This document shows positions 7,508-17,458 of a stretch of 64,000 nucleotides of DNA, piece after piece. Each line of letters starts with the position of its first letter. Within the stretch, counting starts at the first letter, position 1. This DNA comes from Candidatus Ribeiella danica (lineage in GTDB: Bacteria > Chloroflexota > Chloroflexia > Chloroflexales > Roseiflexaceae): contig JADKFS010000001.1 of NCBI GenBank assembly GCA_016717335.1, positions 2,232,001 to 2,296,000 of the forward strand, given 5' to 3'. Position numbers and translations under genes: made by a program. A model generated the notes under the pieces. The model was not told the origin of the DNA. It ran no database searches and saw only the letters and a program-made list of their open reading frames with translations.

Positions 7508-10500
7508 ATGGCAGACAATCATATAGTGCGGCTCAGAAGCCCGCGGCGCCAGGCCGGCGCGCGTTTGCGCTGGGTCGGTCGGCTGCTCGCACTCGCGCTG
7601 CTGCTCTGCGCGCTGCCGGCGCGGGCGCCGGCGGCCCATGCCGGCCTGGGCGCCGATTCCACCAGCCAGCTGGCGCCGGCCGAGCTGGTCCAGCCCGGCC
7701 CGGTCTTCACGGTCAACAGCAGCGCCGCCACGGCCGACGGCGTCTGCGACGATACGAACTGCACGCTGCGCGACGCGTTCGCCGCCGCCAACGGCTACGA
7801 GGGCTTCAGCAGCATCGAGCTGGCCGGCGGCGCGACCTATACGCTCGACACGGTGGACAACACCGCCGACGGGGCGAATGGCCTGCCTGTCCTGACTCGC
7901 CACGTCACGATCGTCGGCAACGGCGCGACGATCGCGCGCGACCCGGCCGCGCCGAATTTCCGGCTCCTCCGGATCGCGGCCAGCTCAAACGTGACCATCC
8001 AGGACCTGACGCTCGCGAACGGCCGCGGCGACGGCAGTGCGATTCTCAATTCGGGCGCGCTCGCGATCAGCGGCAGCACGCTCGCCGGCAATAGCCAGTC
8101 GGGCGCCGGGACCATCCTCAGCGGCGGCACGCTGACGGTCGACCAGAGCACCTTTGCCGGCAACACCGCCAACAACGGCTCGGCGATCTACGCCGGCGGC
8201 ACGGTGACGATCACCCGCAGCACGTTCAGCGGCAACGCGACCACCAGCGACGACGGAGGGGCGATCTTCGCCGCCAGCGACGCGGTCATGACGATCGCCA
8301 ACAGCACGTTCAGCGGCAACTCGGCGGTTCATTTCGGCGGCGCGCTGGTGACGGTCGCCGACTTCGGTCATCCCCCCGCCGTCTCGATCGACAACAGCAC
8401 GTTCTACGGCAACTCGGCGCCAAACGGCGGCGCGATCTATGTGTTCGCCGGCAGCGTGACGCTGCGCAATACGATCGTGGCCGGCGGCTCAGGTGGCAGC
8501 TGCGTCGGCACGACCTCGGGCGGCTCGAACCTGAGCGGCGACGGCTCGTGCGGCGGCGGCGCCGGCGACCTGACGAACACCGACCCGCAGCTTGGCCCGC
8601 TGGCCGACAACGGCGGCTCGACCCTGACCCACGGCATCTCGATCGACAGCCCGGCCGTCGACAGGGGCGGCGGCGCGGTATGCCCCGCGACCGACCAGCG
8701 CGGGATCAGCCGGCCCCAGGGCGACGCCTGCGACATCGGCGCGTACGAGCTGCCGAACAGCTCGCGCGCGAGCGCCGAGCCGATCACGCCCGGCCAGCCT
8801 GAGCAGGGCGCGCTCGAGACCCAGCGCGACATCCGCTGGTATAAGTTCAACGTCCCGACCGCCGGCTCGATCGTCCAGGCGACGATGACCTCCGCGTCCG
8901 ACTACGACCTGTTCCTGTTCGCGCCGGCGGTGAGCGAGGAGACCGGCCAGCTGCGCGACATCGGCCGGATCGGCGACATCGGGCGGATCGGCGACATCGG
9001 CCGCATTGGCGATATCGGCCGGATCGGCGATATCGGCCGGATCGGCGACATTGGCGCGCTGGTCGACCTGGGCACGCTCGACAGCCTCGGGCGGATCGGC
9101 GACATCGGGCGCATCGGCGACATCGGGCGCATCGGCGACATCGGCCGGATCGGCGACATCGGCCGGATCGGCGACATCGGCGCGACCGAGATCGTCACGA
9201 GCGAGCTGGGCAACCTGGTCGCCAAGTCGGACAACCCGGGCAGCGGCGACGAGTCGATCGTCCACGACGTCCACGAGCTGTACGGCAACTACTACCTGGT
9301 GGTCGCCGGCCACACCGGCGCGGCGGTCGGCCAGACATTCTCGCTGAACGTCAGCGTCACGCCGGCCGACGACTACGACGCGTCGGTCAATCTGCCGGTG
9401 GCGAACAACTACACCACGCCGCCGGACGATCCGACCAGGGAGACGCTGATCCTCTACAACCGCGCGCGCTTCGACCAGACCTACCCCAACGGCGACACCT
9501 TCGCCGGCGCGGGCCTGGCCGCCAAGCTGGCGCTGCTGGCGGACGACCCGAGCGTGCGCGGCGTGCTGGTCGACCTCGACGCAGTCACGACCGCGACCGG
9601 CCAGCACGCGCTTCGCGACGCGTACAGCGGGTGGGCGCTGCCGGCCAACCACCAGAACCCGCAGTACGCCAACTACGTGGCGCGAAACATCAAGGCGCTG
9701 CTGTACGCGCTGGCGCCGGCCTACCCGAATCTGAAGTACCTGGTGCTGGTCGGCGGCGACGAGATCATCCCGGCGCGGCGGCTGGTGGACGAGGCGCTGT
9801 ACGCCAACGAGCGCAACTACCGCGACATCCCGCGCACCACCGCGATCGGCCACGCGCTGGAGAGCCGCTACTTTCTGAGCGACGACTACTACGCCGGCCT
9901 GCTGCCGCTGCCGTTCAAGGGCCGCGAGCTGTACATCCCGCAGCTCGCGGTCGGCCGGCTGGTCGAGAAGCCCTCCGAGATCGCGGCGGCGCTCGACACC
10001 TTCCAGGCGCTGCCGCAGCGCACGGTCGCGCCGAGCGACGCGCTGGTCACCGGCTACACCTTCCTGCAGCAGCAGGCCCGCGCAATCAGCGGCCGGCTGG
10101 CGCAGTACGGCATCGCGAACCAGGACACGCTGATCGACGACAGCTGGACCGCCGCCGACTTCCGGGCCAGCTTCTTCGGCCCGAGCGGGGCGCCGCGGCC
10201 GGTCGCGCACGGGCTCAACTCGCTCAACTCGCACTTCGCGCACAACCGGTTCTTCCCGAACGACCAGAGCGACGTCTTCGCCGACGAGGTGACCGGCAGC
10301 ACCAGCTACGCCGGCGCGCTGCTGTTCTCGGTCGGCTGCCACTCCGGCCTGAGCGTGCCTGACGCGTCCTTTAGCACGGCGCGCGACGGGACCGACTGGC
10401 CGCAGGCGTTCGGCCGCCGCGGCGCGACGTGGATCGGCAACAGCGGCTACGGCTACGCCGACTCCGACCTGATCATGTACTCCTCGCGCCTGATGGTCGA

Positions 10501-13048
10501 CTACGTCGAGCAGCTGGGCGCGCAGGACGCCGGCCTGCCGACGGCCGGGCGGGCGCTCATGCTGGCCAAGCAGCGCTACTTCAACAGCCTGGCCGCCGGC
10601 TCGCTGAGCAACTACGACGAGAAGGTGCTGGCCCAGATGGCGCTGTTCGGCCTGCCGATGCTGCGGGTGCGGCTGCCGAACCAGCCCCAGCCGCCGGCGC
10701 CGCAGACTGCGACCAGCTACGACCTGGCCTTCAACTACACGCCGAACACGCTGGCCGGCCGCGGCAGCTACTACAGCATCCAGGGCGAGGACGACCTGCA
10801 GATCGTCGGCGGCAGCCCGATCGGGCCGAAAACGACCATCGCGATCGCCATCCCGAACCAGGTCGCCCACGGCGTGCTGATGCTTGGCGGCTCGTTCGGC
10901 GACACGCCCAACTTCAACCCGGTGATCACCCGCGTGGTCACCGACGACCTGTACCTGCAGGCCGAGCCGAGCTTCCCGTTCGACCAGTTCTACCCGCCGC
11001 AGATCGCCTCGGTCAACCGCTTCCTGGCGATCGACGGCACGCTGCGGCAGCAGCTGGTGATCACGCCGGGCCAGTTCAAGGCCGCCAACCCGGCCGCTTC
11101 GACCACGACCGGCACGCAGCGGCTCTACGACAACCTGCAGCTGCAGGTGCTGACGGCGCCGACCGCCGCGGTGGACTTCAGCGTCCCGAGCATCTCGGCG
11201 GTCGAGCTGGCCGGCTCGCCGACCGAGCTGACCTTCCGCGTGCGCGCCGACGACTCGACCGGGACGATCCAGCGCGTGGTCGTGCTCTACGCGGCGGCGG
11301 GCGCGCACGCCTGGTCGCGCGCGGAGCTGACCTACGACCCGTCCACCGGCTACGCGACCGGCATGGCGCCGCCGCTGGGCGGCACGATCTCCTACTTCGC
11401 GCAGGCCGCCGACGCGGCCGGCAACGTGGCGCTGGCGCTCGACCACGGCGGCTTCTTCCAGGCCGAGGCGCCGGCCCCGGCGGTGCCCAGCTTTAGCGCG
11501 CCGGTGCTGGCGCGCGAGGGCAGCGCCTTCAGCCTGTCGATCGCCGACCCGCTGAGCGCCGGATCGAGCTACGCCTTCGACTGCGGCACGGGCGCCTTCG
11601 GCCCGGCCGGCAGCAGCCGCAGCGCCAGCTGCACGCCCGCCGACGACGGCACGCTCAGCGTGCGCGGCCGGATCCTCGATCCAGCGCAGGCTGTCGTCGC
11701 CCAGTTCAGCGCCACGGTCGTCGTCAGCAACGTCGCGCCGACGGCCAGCTTCAGCGCGCCGACGCTGGTGAGCGCGGGCAGCACGATCGCGCTGGCGCTG
11801 ACCAGCGCGTCCGACCCGTCGAGCGTCGACCGGGGCAGCCTGCAGTACGCCTTCGACTGCGGCGCGGGCTACGGCGCGTACGGGTCGGCCAGCACCGCGC
11901 GATGCACCACCAGCGCTCCCGGCATCCGACTCGTGCGCGGCAGCGTTCGCGACAAAGACGGCGGCGCGAGCGAGTATAGCGCGACCGTGCGGATCGTACG
12001 GATCGCGCCGGCCGCCACCACCAGCGCGGCAAGCAGCATCGCCCCGACTGGCGCGAAGCTCAACGGCAGCGTCCAGACCTTCGCCGAAGGCGCGACGGTC
12101 GCGTTCCAGTGGGGATCGGCCAGCGGCGTCTACACCGGCACCATCCCGCTGGCGGGCGCGCTGCCGCCGGACAGCACCACGTCCGTCAGCGCGAGCCTGG
12201 CCGGACTGGCGCCGAACACGACCTACTACTACCGCGTCGTCGCGACCTACAGCGGCGGAACGGTGCTGGGCGCACAGCAGAGCTTCCGCACGGCGGTGCG
12301 GGCCACCGACTTCAGCGTGTTCATCCTACAGAACCTGATCCACAGCAGCAGCACGGCCCAGGGGCGCGTGGCCGCGCTCGGCAGCGTGAGCCTGACCTCC
12401 TACTCGATCGGCGGCGGGCTGACCAACTCGCGCGGCGCGCGCGACGACCTGATCGCCGGCGGCAACCTCAGCTACAGCGGCGGCACCGTCGCGAACGGCA
12501 ACGTCGTCTACGGCGGCACCGCGACGCTCACGAGCGTCTCGATCAAGAACGGCACCGCGCGGCGGGTGGCCGACCCGCTGGCGACGACCTCCACGCGCGA
12601 CTGGGCGGCGGGGGTGGCCGCGGCCTGGGCGGCGCTGCCGGCTAACGGCACGGTGAGCGGCGCCGGCAGCGCCACGCTCACGCTCAGCGGCCCCAGCGCG
12701 ACGCGCAACGTCTTCGCGGTCGCGGGCGCGGACCTGGCGCGCGCCACATCGCTGCGGATCAGCGCCCCGGCCGGATCGACCGTGATCGTCAACGTGAGCG
12801 GCAGCCAGGCCAGCATGCGCAACATGGGTATCAGCATCAGCAAGACGACCAGCCAGCGCGTCGTCTACAACTTCTACCAGGCCGGCGGGCTGACCGTGGC
12901 ATCGATCGCCGTCCAGGGCATGATCTGGGCGCCGCTGGCCGACGTCAGCGTCACCGGCGCGACCGTCAACGGCACGCTGCTCGGCAAGTCGCTGCAGGGG
13001 TCAGGCTCCACGTTCAGCCTGTCGCCGTTCCTGGGGGCGCTGCCGTAG
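7508..13048 (+). CDS. Giant secreted protein: beta-helix, PPC with hexapeptide repeat, C25-like peptidase, anchor domain
   Basis: About 1846 residues from the ATG at 7508 (AAGGAG 10 bases upstream; a start 42 codons earlier would bury the signal peptide). Order: Arg-rich n-region and Leu-rich signal peptide ending near AHA; CSLREA-type motif (CDDTNCTLRDAF, about 80); parallel beta-helix repeats (STFSGN type) to about 400; a pre-peptidase C-terminal (PPC)-like domain interrupted by the RIGDIG repeats (about 484-559); a C25/gingipain-like peptidase with candidate His909/His912 and Cys944 (SVGCHSG), spaced 32-35 residues like the gingipain His211-Cys244 pair; two immunoglobulin/PKD-like segments; fibronectin-like PNTTYYYRV; and a choice-of-anchor A type C-terminal domain (about 1603-1846). 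Probably exported and surface-held; the substrate is unknown. It ends facing the cyclase gene. Confidence 0.85.
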   Translation: MADNHIVRLRSPRRQAGARLRWVGRLLALALLLCALPARAPAAHAGLGADSTSQLAPAELVQPGPVFTVNSSAATADGVCDDTNCTLRDAFAAANGYEGFSSIELAGGATYTLDTVDNTADGANGLPVLTRHVTIVGNGATIARDPAAPNFRLLRIAASSNVTIQDLTLANGRGDGSAILNSGALAISGSTLAGNSQSGAGTILSGGTLTVDQSTFAGNTANNGSAIYAGGTVTITRSTFSGNATTSDDGGAIFAASDAVMTIANSTFSGNSAVHFGGALVTVADFGHPPAVSIDNSTFYGNSAPNGGAIYVFAGSVTLRNTIVAGGSGGSCVGTTSGGSNLSGDGSCGGGAGDLTNTDPQLGPLADNGGSTLTHGISIDSPAVDRGGGAVCPATDQRGISRPQGDACDIGAYELPNSSRASAEPITPGQPEQGALETQRDIRWYKFNVPTAGSIVQATMTSASDYDLFLFAPAVSEETGQLRDIGRIGDIGRIGDIGRIGDIGRIGDIGRIGDIGALVDLGTLDSLGRIGDIGRIGDIGRIGDIGRIGDIGRIGDIGATEIVTSELGNLVAKSDNPGSGDESIVHDVHELYGNYYLVVAGHTGAAVGQTFSLNVSVTPADDYDASVNLPVANNYTTPPDDPTRETLILYNRARFDQTYPNGDTFAGAGLAAKLALLADDPSVRGVLVDLDAVTTATGQHALRDAYSGWALPANHQNPQYANYVARNIKALLYALAPAYPNLKYLVLVGGDEIIPARRLVDEALYANERNYRDIPRTTAIGHALESRYFLSDDYYAGLLPLPFKGRELYIPQLAVGRLVEKPSEIAAALDTFQALPQRTVAPSDALVTGYTFLQQQARAISGRLAQYGIANQDTLIDDSWTAADFRASFFGPSGAPRPVAHGLNSLNSHFAHNRFFPNDQSDVFADEVTGSTSYAGALLFSVGCHSGLSVPDASFSTARDGTDWPQAFGRRGATWIGNSGYGYADSDLIMYSSRLMVDYVEQLGAQDAGLPTAGRALMLAKQRYFNSLAAGSLSNYDEKVLAQMALFGLPMLRVRLPNQPQPPAPQTATSYDLAFNYTPNTLAGRGSYYSIQGEDDLQIVGGSPIGPKTTIAIAIPNQVAHGVLMLGGSFGDTPNFNPVITRVVTDDLYLQAEPSFPFDQFYPPQIASVNRFLAIDGTLRQQLVITPGQFKAANPAASTTTGTQRLYDNLQLQVLTAPTAAVDFSVPSISAVELAGSPTELTFRVRADDSTGTIQRVVVLYAAAGAHAWSRAELTYDPSTGYATGMAPPLGGTISYFAQAADAAGNVALALDHGGFFQAEAPAPAVPSFSAPVLAREGSAFSLSIADPLSAGSSYAFDCGTGAFGPAGSSRSASCTPADDGTLSVRGRILDPAQAVVAQFSATVVVSNVAPTASFSAPTLVSAGSTIALALTSASDPSSVDRGSLQYAFDCGAGYGAYGSASTARCTTSAPGIRLVRGSVRDKDGGASEYSATVRIVRIAPAATTSAASSIAPTGAKLNGSVQTFAEGATVAFQWGSASGVYTGTIPLAGALPPDSTTSVSASLAGLAPNTTYYYRVVATYSGGTVLGAQQSFRTAVRATDFSVFILQNLIHSSSTAQGRVAALGSVSLTSYSIGGGLTNSRGARDDLIAGGNLSYSGGTVANGNVVYGGTATLTSVSIKNGTARRVADPLATTSTRDWAAGVAAAWAALPANGTVSGAGSATLTLSGPSATRNVFAVAGADLARATSLRISAPAGSTVIVNVSGSQASMRNMGISISKTTSQRVVYNFYQAGGLTVASIAVQGMIWAPLADVSVTGATVNGTLLGKSLQGSGSTFSLSPFLGALP
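8956..9182 (+). repeat. Coding hexapeptide repeat RIGDIG, two blocks of five
   Basis: Eighteen-base units encode Arg-Ile-Gly-Asp-Ile-Gly; five copies, a spacer reading ALVDLGTLDSLG, then five more. Synonymous differences (ATC/ATT, GAC/GAT, CGG/CGC) between units suggest selection on the peptide as well as DNA duplication. The block sits inside the PPC-like domain between its strand LFLFAPAV and the later DNPGSGDESI. Confidence 0.95.
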
Positions 13049-13085
13049 AGCCGGCACAGGGGACAGGGGATAGGGAGGCTCCGTC

Positions 13086-13125
13086 AATATTGACCCCCGC
13101 CCCTGGCAGGGGCGGGGGCAGGGGT
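13086..13125. repeat. GC-rich palindrome between convergent genes
   Basis: CCCCCGCCCCTGGCAGGGGCGGGGG lies between the ends of the protease-like and cyclase genes and could terminate transcription in either direction, though no T-run follows. Related to the hairpin at 1092-1116. Confidence 0.55.
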
Positions 13126-13161
13126 GATCGAGCAGAGGCAGCGGGCGCAGCCCGGACAGAA

Positions 13162-16100
13162 TCAGCGCGGCCGGGCGAGGCGCTCGCGCAGCGCCCCGGC
13201 CGCCGCCAGATCCACCACGGCGTCCAGCCGCTCGAACACGGCCGTGCAGCGCTCCAGCTCCAGCTGCGCCTGATCGGCCTGCCCCTGCGCCAGCAAGACC
13301 TCGACCAGCGCCAGGCGGCTGCGCGCCGCCTCGTACTCGTCGCCCAGCTCCTCCAGGATCGCAATGCTCTGGCTCAGGCAGCGCGCGGCGTGCGCGGTAT
13401 CGCCCTGCGCGTTCGCGACCACGCCGAGCACGCGCAGGCTGGTGCCCTCTTCGCCGCGCATCATCAGCTCGCGCGCCAGGTCGAGCGCCTGCCGGCCGCG
13501 CGCCTCGGCCTCGGCCAGCCGGCCGCCCGCGAGCGCGGCCGCGCCGAAGTGGCGGTACAGCTCGGGCAGGAAATCGCGCGTGCCGAGCTGCGTGAACTTC
13601 TGCTCGCCGGTGCGCAGGTGCTCGATCGCCGCGTCGATCTCGCCGCGCTGGACGAACGTGGCGCCGAGGTTCATGTGCAGCACGCCGATCATGTACAGCG
13701 AGGCGCCCACCTGCTCCAGCGAGCGCAGCGCCTCCTGGTAGAAGGCCAGCGCGTCGGCCAGCCGCCCCTGGTAGCGCGCGATCTCGGCCAGGTTGTTGTT
13801 GGTGAACGCCAGGCGCAGCACGTCGCCGGTCTGGCTGAAGATCGCGCGGGCCTGGCGGTAGTAGCCGTCGGCGTCGCTCCACTGGCTGATCTCGAAGTAG
13901 GTGTTGCCGAGCCCGTTGTACGAGAGCGCCTGGCCGTGGATGTTGCCGGCCTGCTCGTACAGCGCGAGCGCGGCCTTGACATCGGCGACAGCGGCGGCGC
14001 TGCTGCTGAGCCTCAGAAACACGTGCGCCCGCGAGGTGTAGGCGAACGCCAGCGAGGTCGGATCGGCCAGCTGCTCTGCCATCTGCACGCAGCTGTCGCA
14101 CTGCCGCAGGGCCTGCTTGAGGTCGCCCTGCCGCGTGTTGATCAGCCCGCCGATCGCCAGCAGCTCGACCGTCGCCGCGGTCTCGCGCCGGCCGAGGAAC
14201 TGCAGCCCGCGCTGGATCCAGTCGAGCGCCAGCGGGTACTCGCCGCGGTGCTCGTGCAGGCGCGCGATCCAGCGGCAGGCGCGCGCCTGCGCGTCGGTGT
14301 CGCCGCCCGCAACGGCCAGGGCGAGCGCCGCCTGGAGCTGCTCGAGCGCCGGCTCGTACTGCCCGGTGTTGGTCAGCAGCTCGCCCAGCCGGATGTGGAT
14401 CTCCTGCCGCTCCACGGCGGTCTGCTCGGCCGGCAGGTGCTCGGCGCAGCGCAGCGCCTTTCTGAAAAACTCGACGCCCTCGTAGTTGGCGAACAGCTTC
14501 TGGGCCTGCTGGCCGGCCAGCGCCTGGTAGCGCAGCGCCCGCGGCCAGTCCTCGCCGGCGAAGGCGTGGTAGGCCAGCTGCGGCGTCGCGTCGGACGCGA
14601 GCTGCTCGAGCGCCTCGCCGACGACGTGGTGCAGCTGGCGGCGCTGGTCGAACAGCAGCGTCTCGTAGGCCACGTCGCGCGTCACCGTGTGCTTGAACAG
14701 ATACATGAGCCGGCGCTGCCCCTCCATCCGCGTGAAGTCGCGCTCCTCCAGCAGGCCGATCTGTGCAATCAGCTCATCCTGGCCGGCGTGCGTCGGGTGC
14801 GCCCTGGCCAGCAGGTCGAGCGCGAACGACCGCCCGATCACGCTGGCGACCTTCAGCGTCAGCTTGTGCGCCTCGGGCAGCCGGTCGATGCGCGACAGCA
14901 CGACGCCCTGGATCGATTCGGGCAGCCCCAGGTCGACCGCCGAGAGCGACGCGCTGGGCGCCAGCACCCAGCGATCGTCCGCGTGCGTCAGGCAGCTGGC
15001 CTGCTGGAGCGCGTTGAACATCCGCTCGGACAGCCCCCACTCGTCGTTCGCGCGGAGGTGCAGGCTGCCCGACTCGCGCAGCGTGTCGACCACCTCCTCC
15101 ACGAAGAACGGGTTGCCCTGCGTCTCGGCCTGGATCAGCGAGAGCGCCAGCGGGCTGACCGGGCCGCCCAGCCGGTTCGCGACCAGCGTGGCGACCCCCT
15201 GGGGCGAGAGCTCGTCCAGGCTCAGCGTGCCGCGGATCGGCAGCGCGTCCAGCTCGGGCAGCAGCGGCGCGCCGGCCTGCGCCGGGCGGTGCACCAGCGC
15301 CAGCAGCAGCGGCAGCTTGCCGAGCGCGCGGCCCAGCGCCAGCGTCAGCCCCTTAGATGCCTCGTCCATCCAGTGCGCGTCGTCGATCAGCAGCAGCAGC
15401 GGCTGCGGCCGCGCCCAGACCTGGGCCAGCTCGACCACCAGCTCGAACAGCGCGCCCTGGCGCAGCCGCGGCTCGAAGGCCGCGGTCGTGGCGTTATCGG
15501 CGATCGGCAGCCCCAGCAGGTCGCCCAGCAGCGGCAGTCGCACCAGCCAGTCCGGGTTGGTCGCGGCGACGAAGCGCTCGATCGCGGCGATCTGGCGGGC
15601 GCCCGGCTCGGCGTCGATCGCCAGCAGCGCGCGCACGACCTGGCGCCACGGGGCGTAGGCGGTGCTCTCGGTGGTGCTCTGGCAGCTGCCGACCGCGACG
15701 CGCATCCCGCGCTGCAGCGCGCGCTCGGCCAGCTCGGCGGCGAGGTGGCTCTTGCCCACGCCCGCCGCGCCCACGACGCGCAGGACCTGGCCGGCGCCCG
15801 ATCGCGCGGCATCGAGCGCCTGCTCCATGCGCTCCAGCTCGGCCTCGCGCCCGACCAGCGGGCTGGCGAACAGCGTGGCCGGCCGCTGCGACGAGGGCTG
15901 CCGCCGATCGAGCACCAGCGAGACGTGCACGGGGGCCTGCTTGCCCTTCACGCTGACCGGCCCGAGCGCGCGCAGCGTGAAGCGCCGCGCGACCGCGTCG
16001 GCGATCGGCTGGCTGACGACGATCTGGCCCGGCTCGGCCCGGCCCATCAGGCGCGCGGCCATGTTCACTTCGTCGCCGAGGACGCCGTAGGTGTGCCGCG

Positions 16101-17256
16101 TCGGCCCGCCGTAGGCGCCGGTGCGCATCCGGCCGCGGCTGATGCCGATCTGCGTGCCGACGATCCCGGCCAGCGCGGGCGGCGGGGCCTGCAGCTCGAG
16201 CGCGGCCGCCACCGCCCGGTCGGGGTCGTCGTCGTGGGCGATCGGCGCGCCGAAGGCCACGTAGAAGTAGCTGCCCTTATCGCCGATCGTCAGCTGCAGC
16301 AGGGCGCCCTCGTAGCGCGCGACGATCCGCTGGACCCAGCGGATGTAGCCGTCCAGCTTCCGGCTGGCCCGCTCGTCGCCGTCGTAGTCGATCCCGCCGA
16401 AGCGGGCGAACAGCGCCACGGCCGGACGCAGCTCGGCCAGGAACTGCGCCTGCTCGTCGCGCAGCCGCTCGTAGACGCCGGGCAGCAGCCAGGGGCGCAC
16501 GTGATCCTCGCGCAGCTCGCCGGGCGCCACCGCCGGCCAGGGCGTCGCGGCCACCTCGCGCGCGAGCCCGCCGACCACCGCGAAGCGCCGGCCGTCCTGA
16601 TCCTCGCGCCACGCATTGACGAGCAACAGCTCGCCCAGCGCGCCGGCCACCTCGGCGCTGGCCAGCACCTCGCCCTTCGCGGCGGCGTGCTCGGCGGCGG
16701 CCAGCCGGTCGAGCGTCGCGCCCGCCAGCACGTCGATCAGCTGGATGCCCGGATCGCCGACCAGGAAGCGCCGCACCGGCCCGGCGGCGACGGCGACCTT
16801 GATCGCCAGCGTGACGCGCGCGCCCGAGGGCGTCTCGACCGTGGCGAACTGCCCGATCACCTGCTGCATGGCCAGGGCGCAGGCCACCGCTCGTAAGGCG
16901 GAGGAATGAAGGATGAAGGATGAAGACGGCGTGTCGGTCTTGGCTTCATCCTTCATCCTTCCGCCCTCGTCCTTTTCGTCGAACCAGCAGGTGATCGCGT
17001 CGCCGCTGAAGCCGATCACGCTGCCGTGGTGCTGATCGACCTTGGCGATCAGCGCGCTGTAGATCACGATCAGCTGTCTGGTCAGCTCCTCGGCGCCGCG
17101 CTGCGGCCCGAGGTCCCTGGCGAGCAGCTCGGTCAGCGGCGTAAAGCCGGAGATATCGGCGAACAGCGCCGCGCCGCTGGCGCGGTCGGGCAGGTCTGCG
17201 CCGCGCGCCAGCGCCAGGCGCCGATCGATTGGGATGTAGGCCTCGGGCTGCTCCAT
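13162..17256 (-). CDS. Cyclase-domain / AAA-ATPase / TPR regulator
   Basis: 1364 residues from the ATG at 17256 (GAAGGTGG upstream; the longer frame start has no support). N-terminal class III nucleotide cyclase homology: a first half with ALFADISGFTPLTELLA and a second with the typical AFGAPIAHDDDPDRAVAAAL and YGVLGDEVNMAARLM blocks. It is followed by an AAA module with Walker A VVGAAGVGKSHLA and Walker B LLLLIDDAHWMDE, then a long run of tetratricopeptide-like helices to the end. The layout matches large ATP-binding transcriptional/cyclase regulators. Whether cyclase activity remains is unclear. Odd: residues 97-119 are encoded by an in-frame inverted 7-bp repeat (16902-16968). Divergent from the PspC gene. 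Confidence 0.85.
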   Translation of the reverse strand: MEQPEAYIPIDRRLALARGADLPDRASGAALFADISGFTPLTELLARDLGPQRGAEELTRQLIVIYSALIAKVDQHHGSVIGFSGDAITCWFDEKDEGGRMKDEAKTDTPSSSFILHSSALRAVACALAMQQVIGQFATVETPSGARVTLAIKVAVAAGPVRRFLVGDPGIQLIDVLAGATLDRLAAAEHAAAKGEVLASAEVAGALGELLLVNAWREDQDGRRFAVVGGLAREVAATPWPAVAPGELREDHVRPWLLPGVYERLRDEQAQFLAELRPAVALFARFGGIDYDGDERASRKLDGYIRWVQRIVARYEGALLQLTIGDKGSYFYVAFGAPIAHDDDPDRAVAAALELQAPPPALAGIVGTQIGISRGRMRTGAYGGPTRHTYGVLGDEVNMAARLMGRAEPGQIVVSQPIADAVARRFTLRALGPVSVKGKQAPVHVSLVLDRRQPSSQRPATLFASPLVGREAELERMEQALDAARSGAGQVLRVVGAAGVGKSHLAAELAERALQRGMRVAVGSCQSTTESTAYAPWRQVVRALLAIDAEPGARQIAAIERFVAATNPDWLVRLPLLGDLLGLPIADNATTAAFEPRLRQGALFELVVELAQVWARPQPLLLLIDDAHWMDEASKGLTLALGRALGKLPLLLALVHRPAQAGAPLLPELDALPIRGTLSLDELSPQGVATLVANRLGGPVSPLALSLIQAETQGNPFFVEEVVDTLRESGSLHLRANDEWGLSERMFNALQQASCLTHADDRWVLAPSASLSAVDLGLPESIQGVVLSRIDRLPEAHKLTLKVASVIGRSFALDLLARAHPTHAGQDELIAQIGLLEERDFTRMEGQRRLMYLFKHTVTRDVAYETLLFDQRRQLHHVVGEALEQLASDATPQLAYHAFAGEDWPRALRYQALAGQQAQKLFANYEGVEFFRKALRCAEHLPAEQTAVERQEIHIRLGELLTNTGQYEPALEQLQAALALAVAGGDTDAQARACRWIARLHEHRGEYPLALDWIQRGLQFLGRRETAATVELLAIGGLINTRQGDLKQALRQCDSCVQMAEQLADPTSLAFAYTSRAHVFLRLSSSAAAVADVKAALALYEQAGNIHGQALSYNGLGNTYFEISQWSDADGYYRQARAIFSQTGDVLRLAFTNNNLAEIARYQGRLADALAFYQEALRSLEQVGASLYMIGVLHMNLGATFVQRGEIDAAIEHLRTGEQKFTQLGTRDFLPELYRHFGAAALAGGRLAEAEARGRQALDLARELMMRGEEGTSLRVLGVVANAQGDTAHAARCLSQSIAILEELGDEYEAARSRLALVEVLLAQGQADQAQLELERCTAVFERLDAVVDLAAAGALRERLARPR
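16902..16968 (-). repeat. Inverted 7-bp repeat inserted in frame in the cyclase gene
   Basis: On the plus strand, GAATGAAGGATGAAGGATGA is followed by a 26-base centre and then CTTCATCCTTCATCCTTCC: two arms of a GGATGAA heptamer in inverted order. It encodes roughly GGRMKDEAKTDTPSSSFILH inside the cyclase domain and matches the architecture of the intergenic heptamer repeats elsewhere in the window. Confidence 0.9.
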
Positions 17257-17458
17257 TGTCCACCTTCGCCTCTGGAAAACGATCTGCACGGTCGTCCGGC
17301 CTCGGCTGAGCACACTATCATACCATTTTGTGTCGCTTGTAGGGAATCGCCTGGCGATCCGCGGGGCGCAACCTTTTGGGCGCACGATCGTCAAACTACA
17401 CAGAACGACGACGGGCGCGCGACTGTGCGGCGCCCGGGAGCGCATAAAGGAAGTAACA

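Noticed and set aside
8489..11446. 985-codon minus-strand frame opposite the protease-like gene
   Set aside because: Composed of Arg/Val/Ala/Asp-rich sequence typical of the antisense of GC-rich genes; the plus-strand gene has signal peptide and domains.
13090..16896. 1268-codon plus-strand frame opposite the cyclase-ATPase gene
   Set aside because: Antisense shadow with the usual biased composition; the minus strand carries clear motifs.
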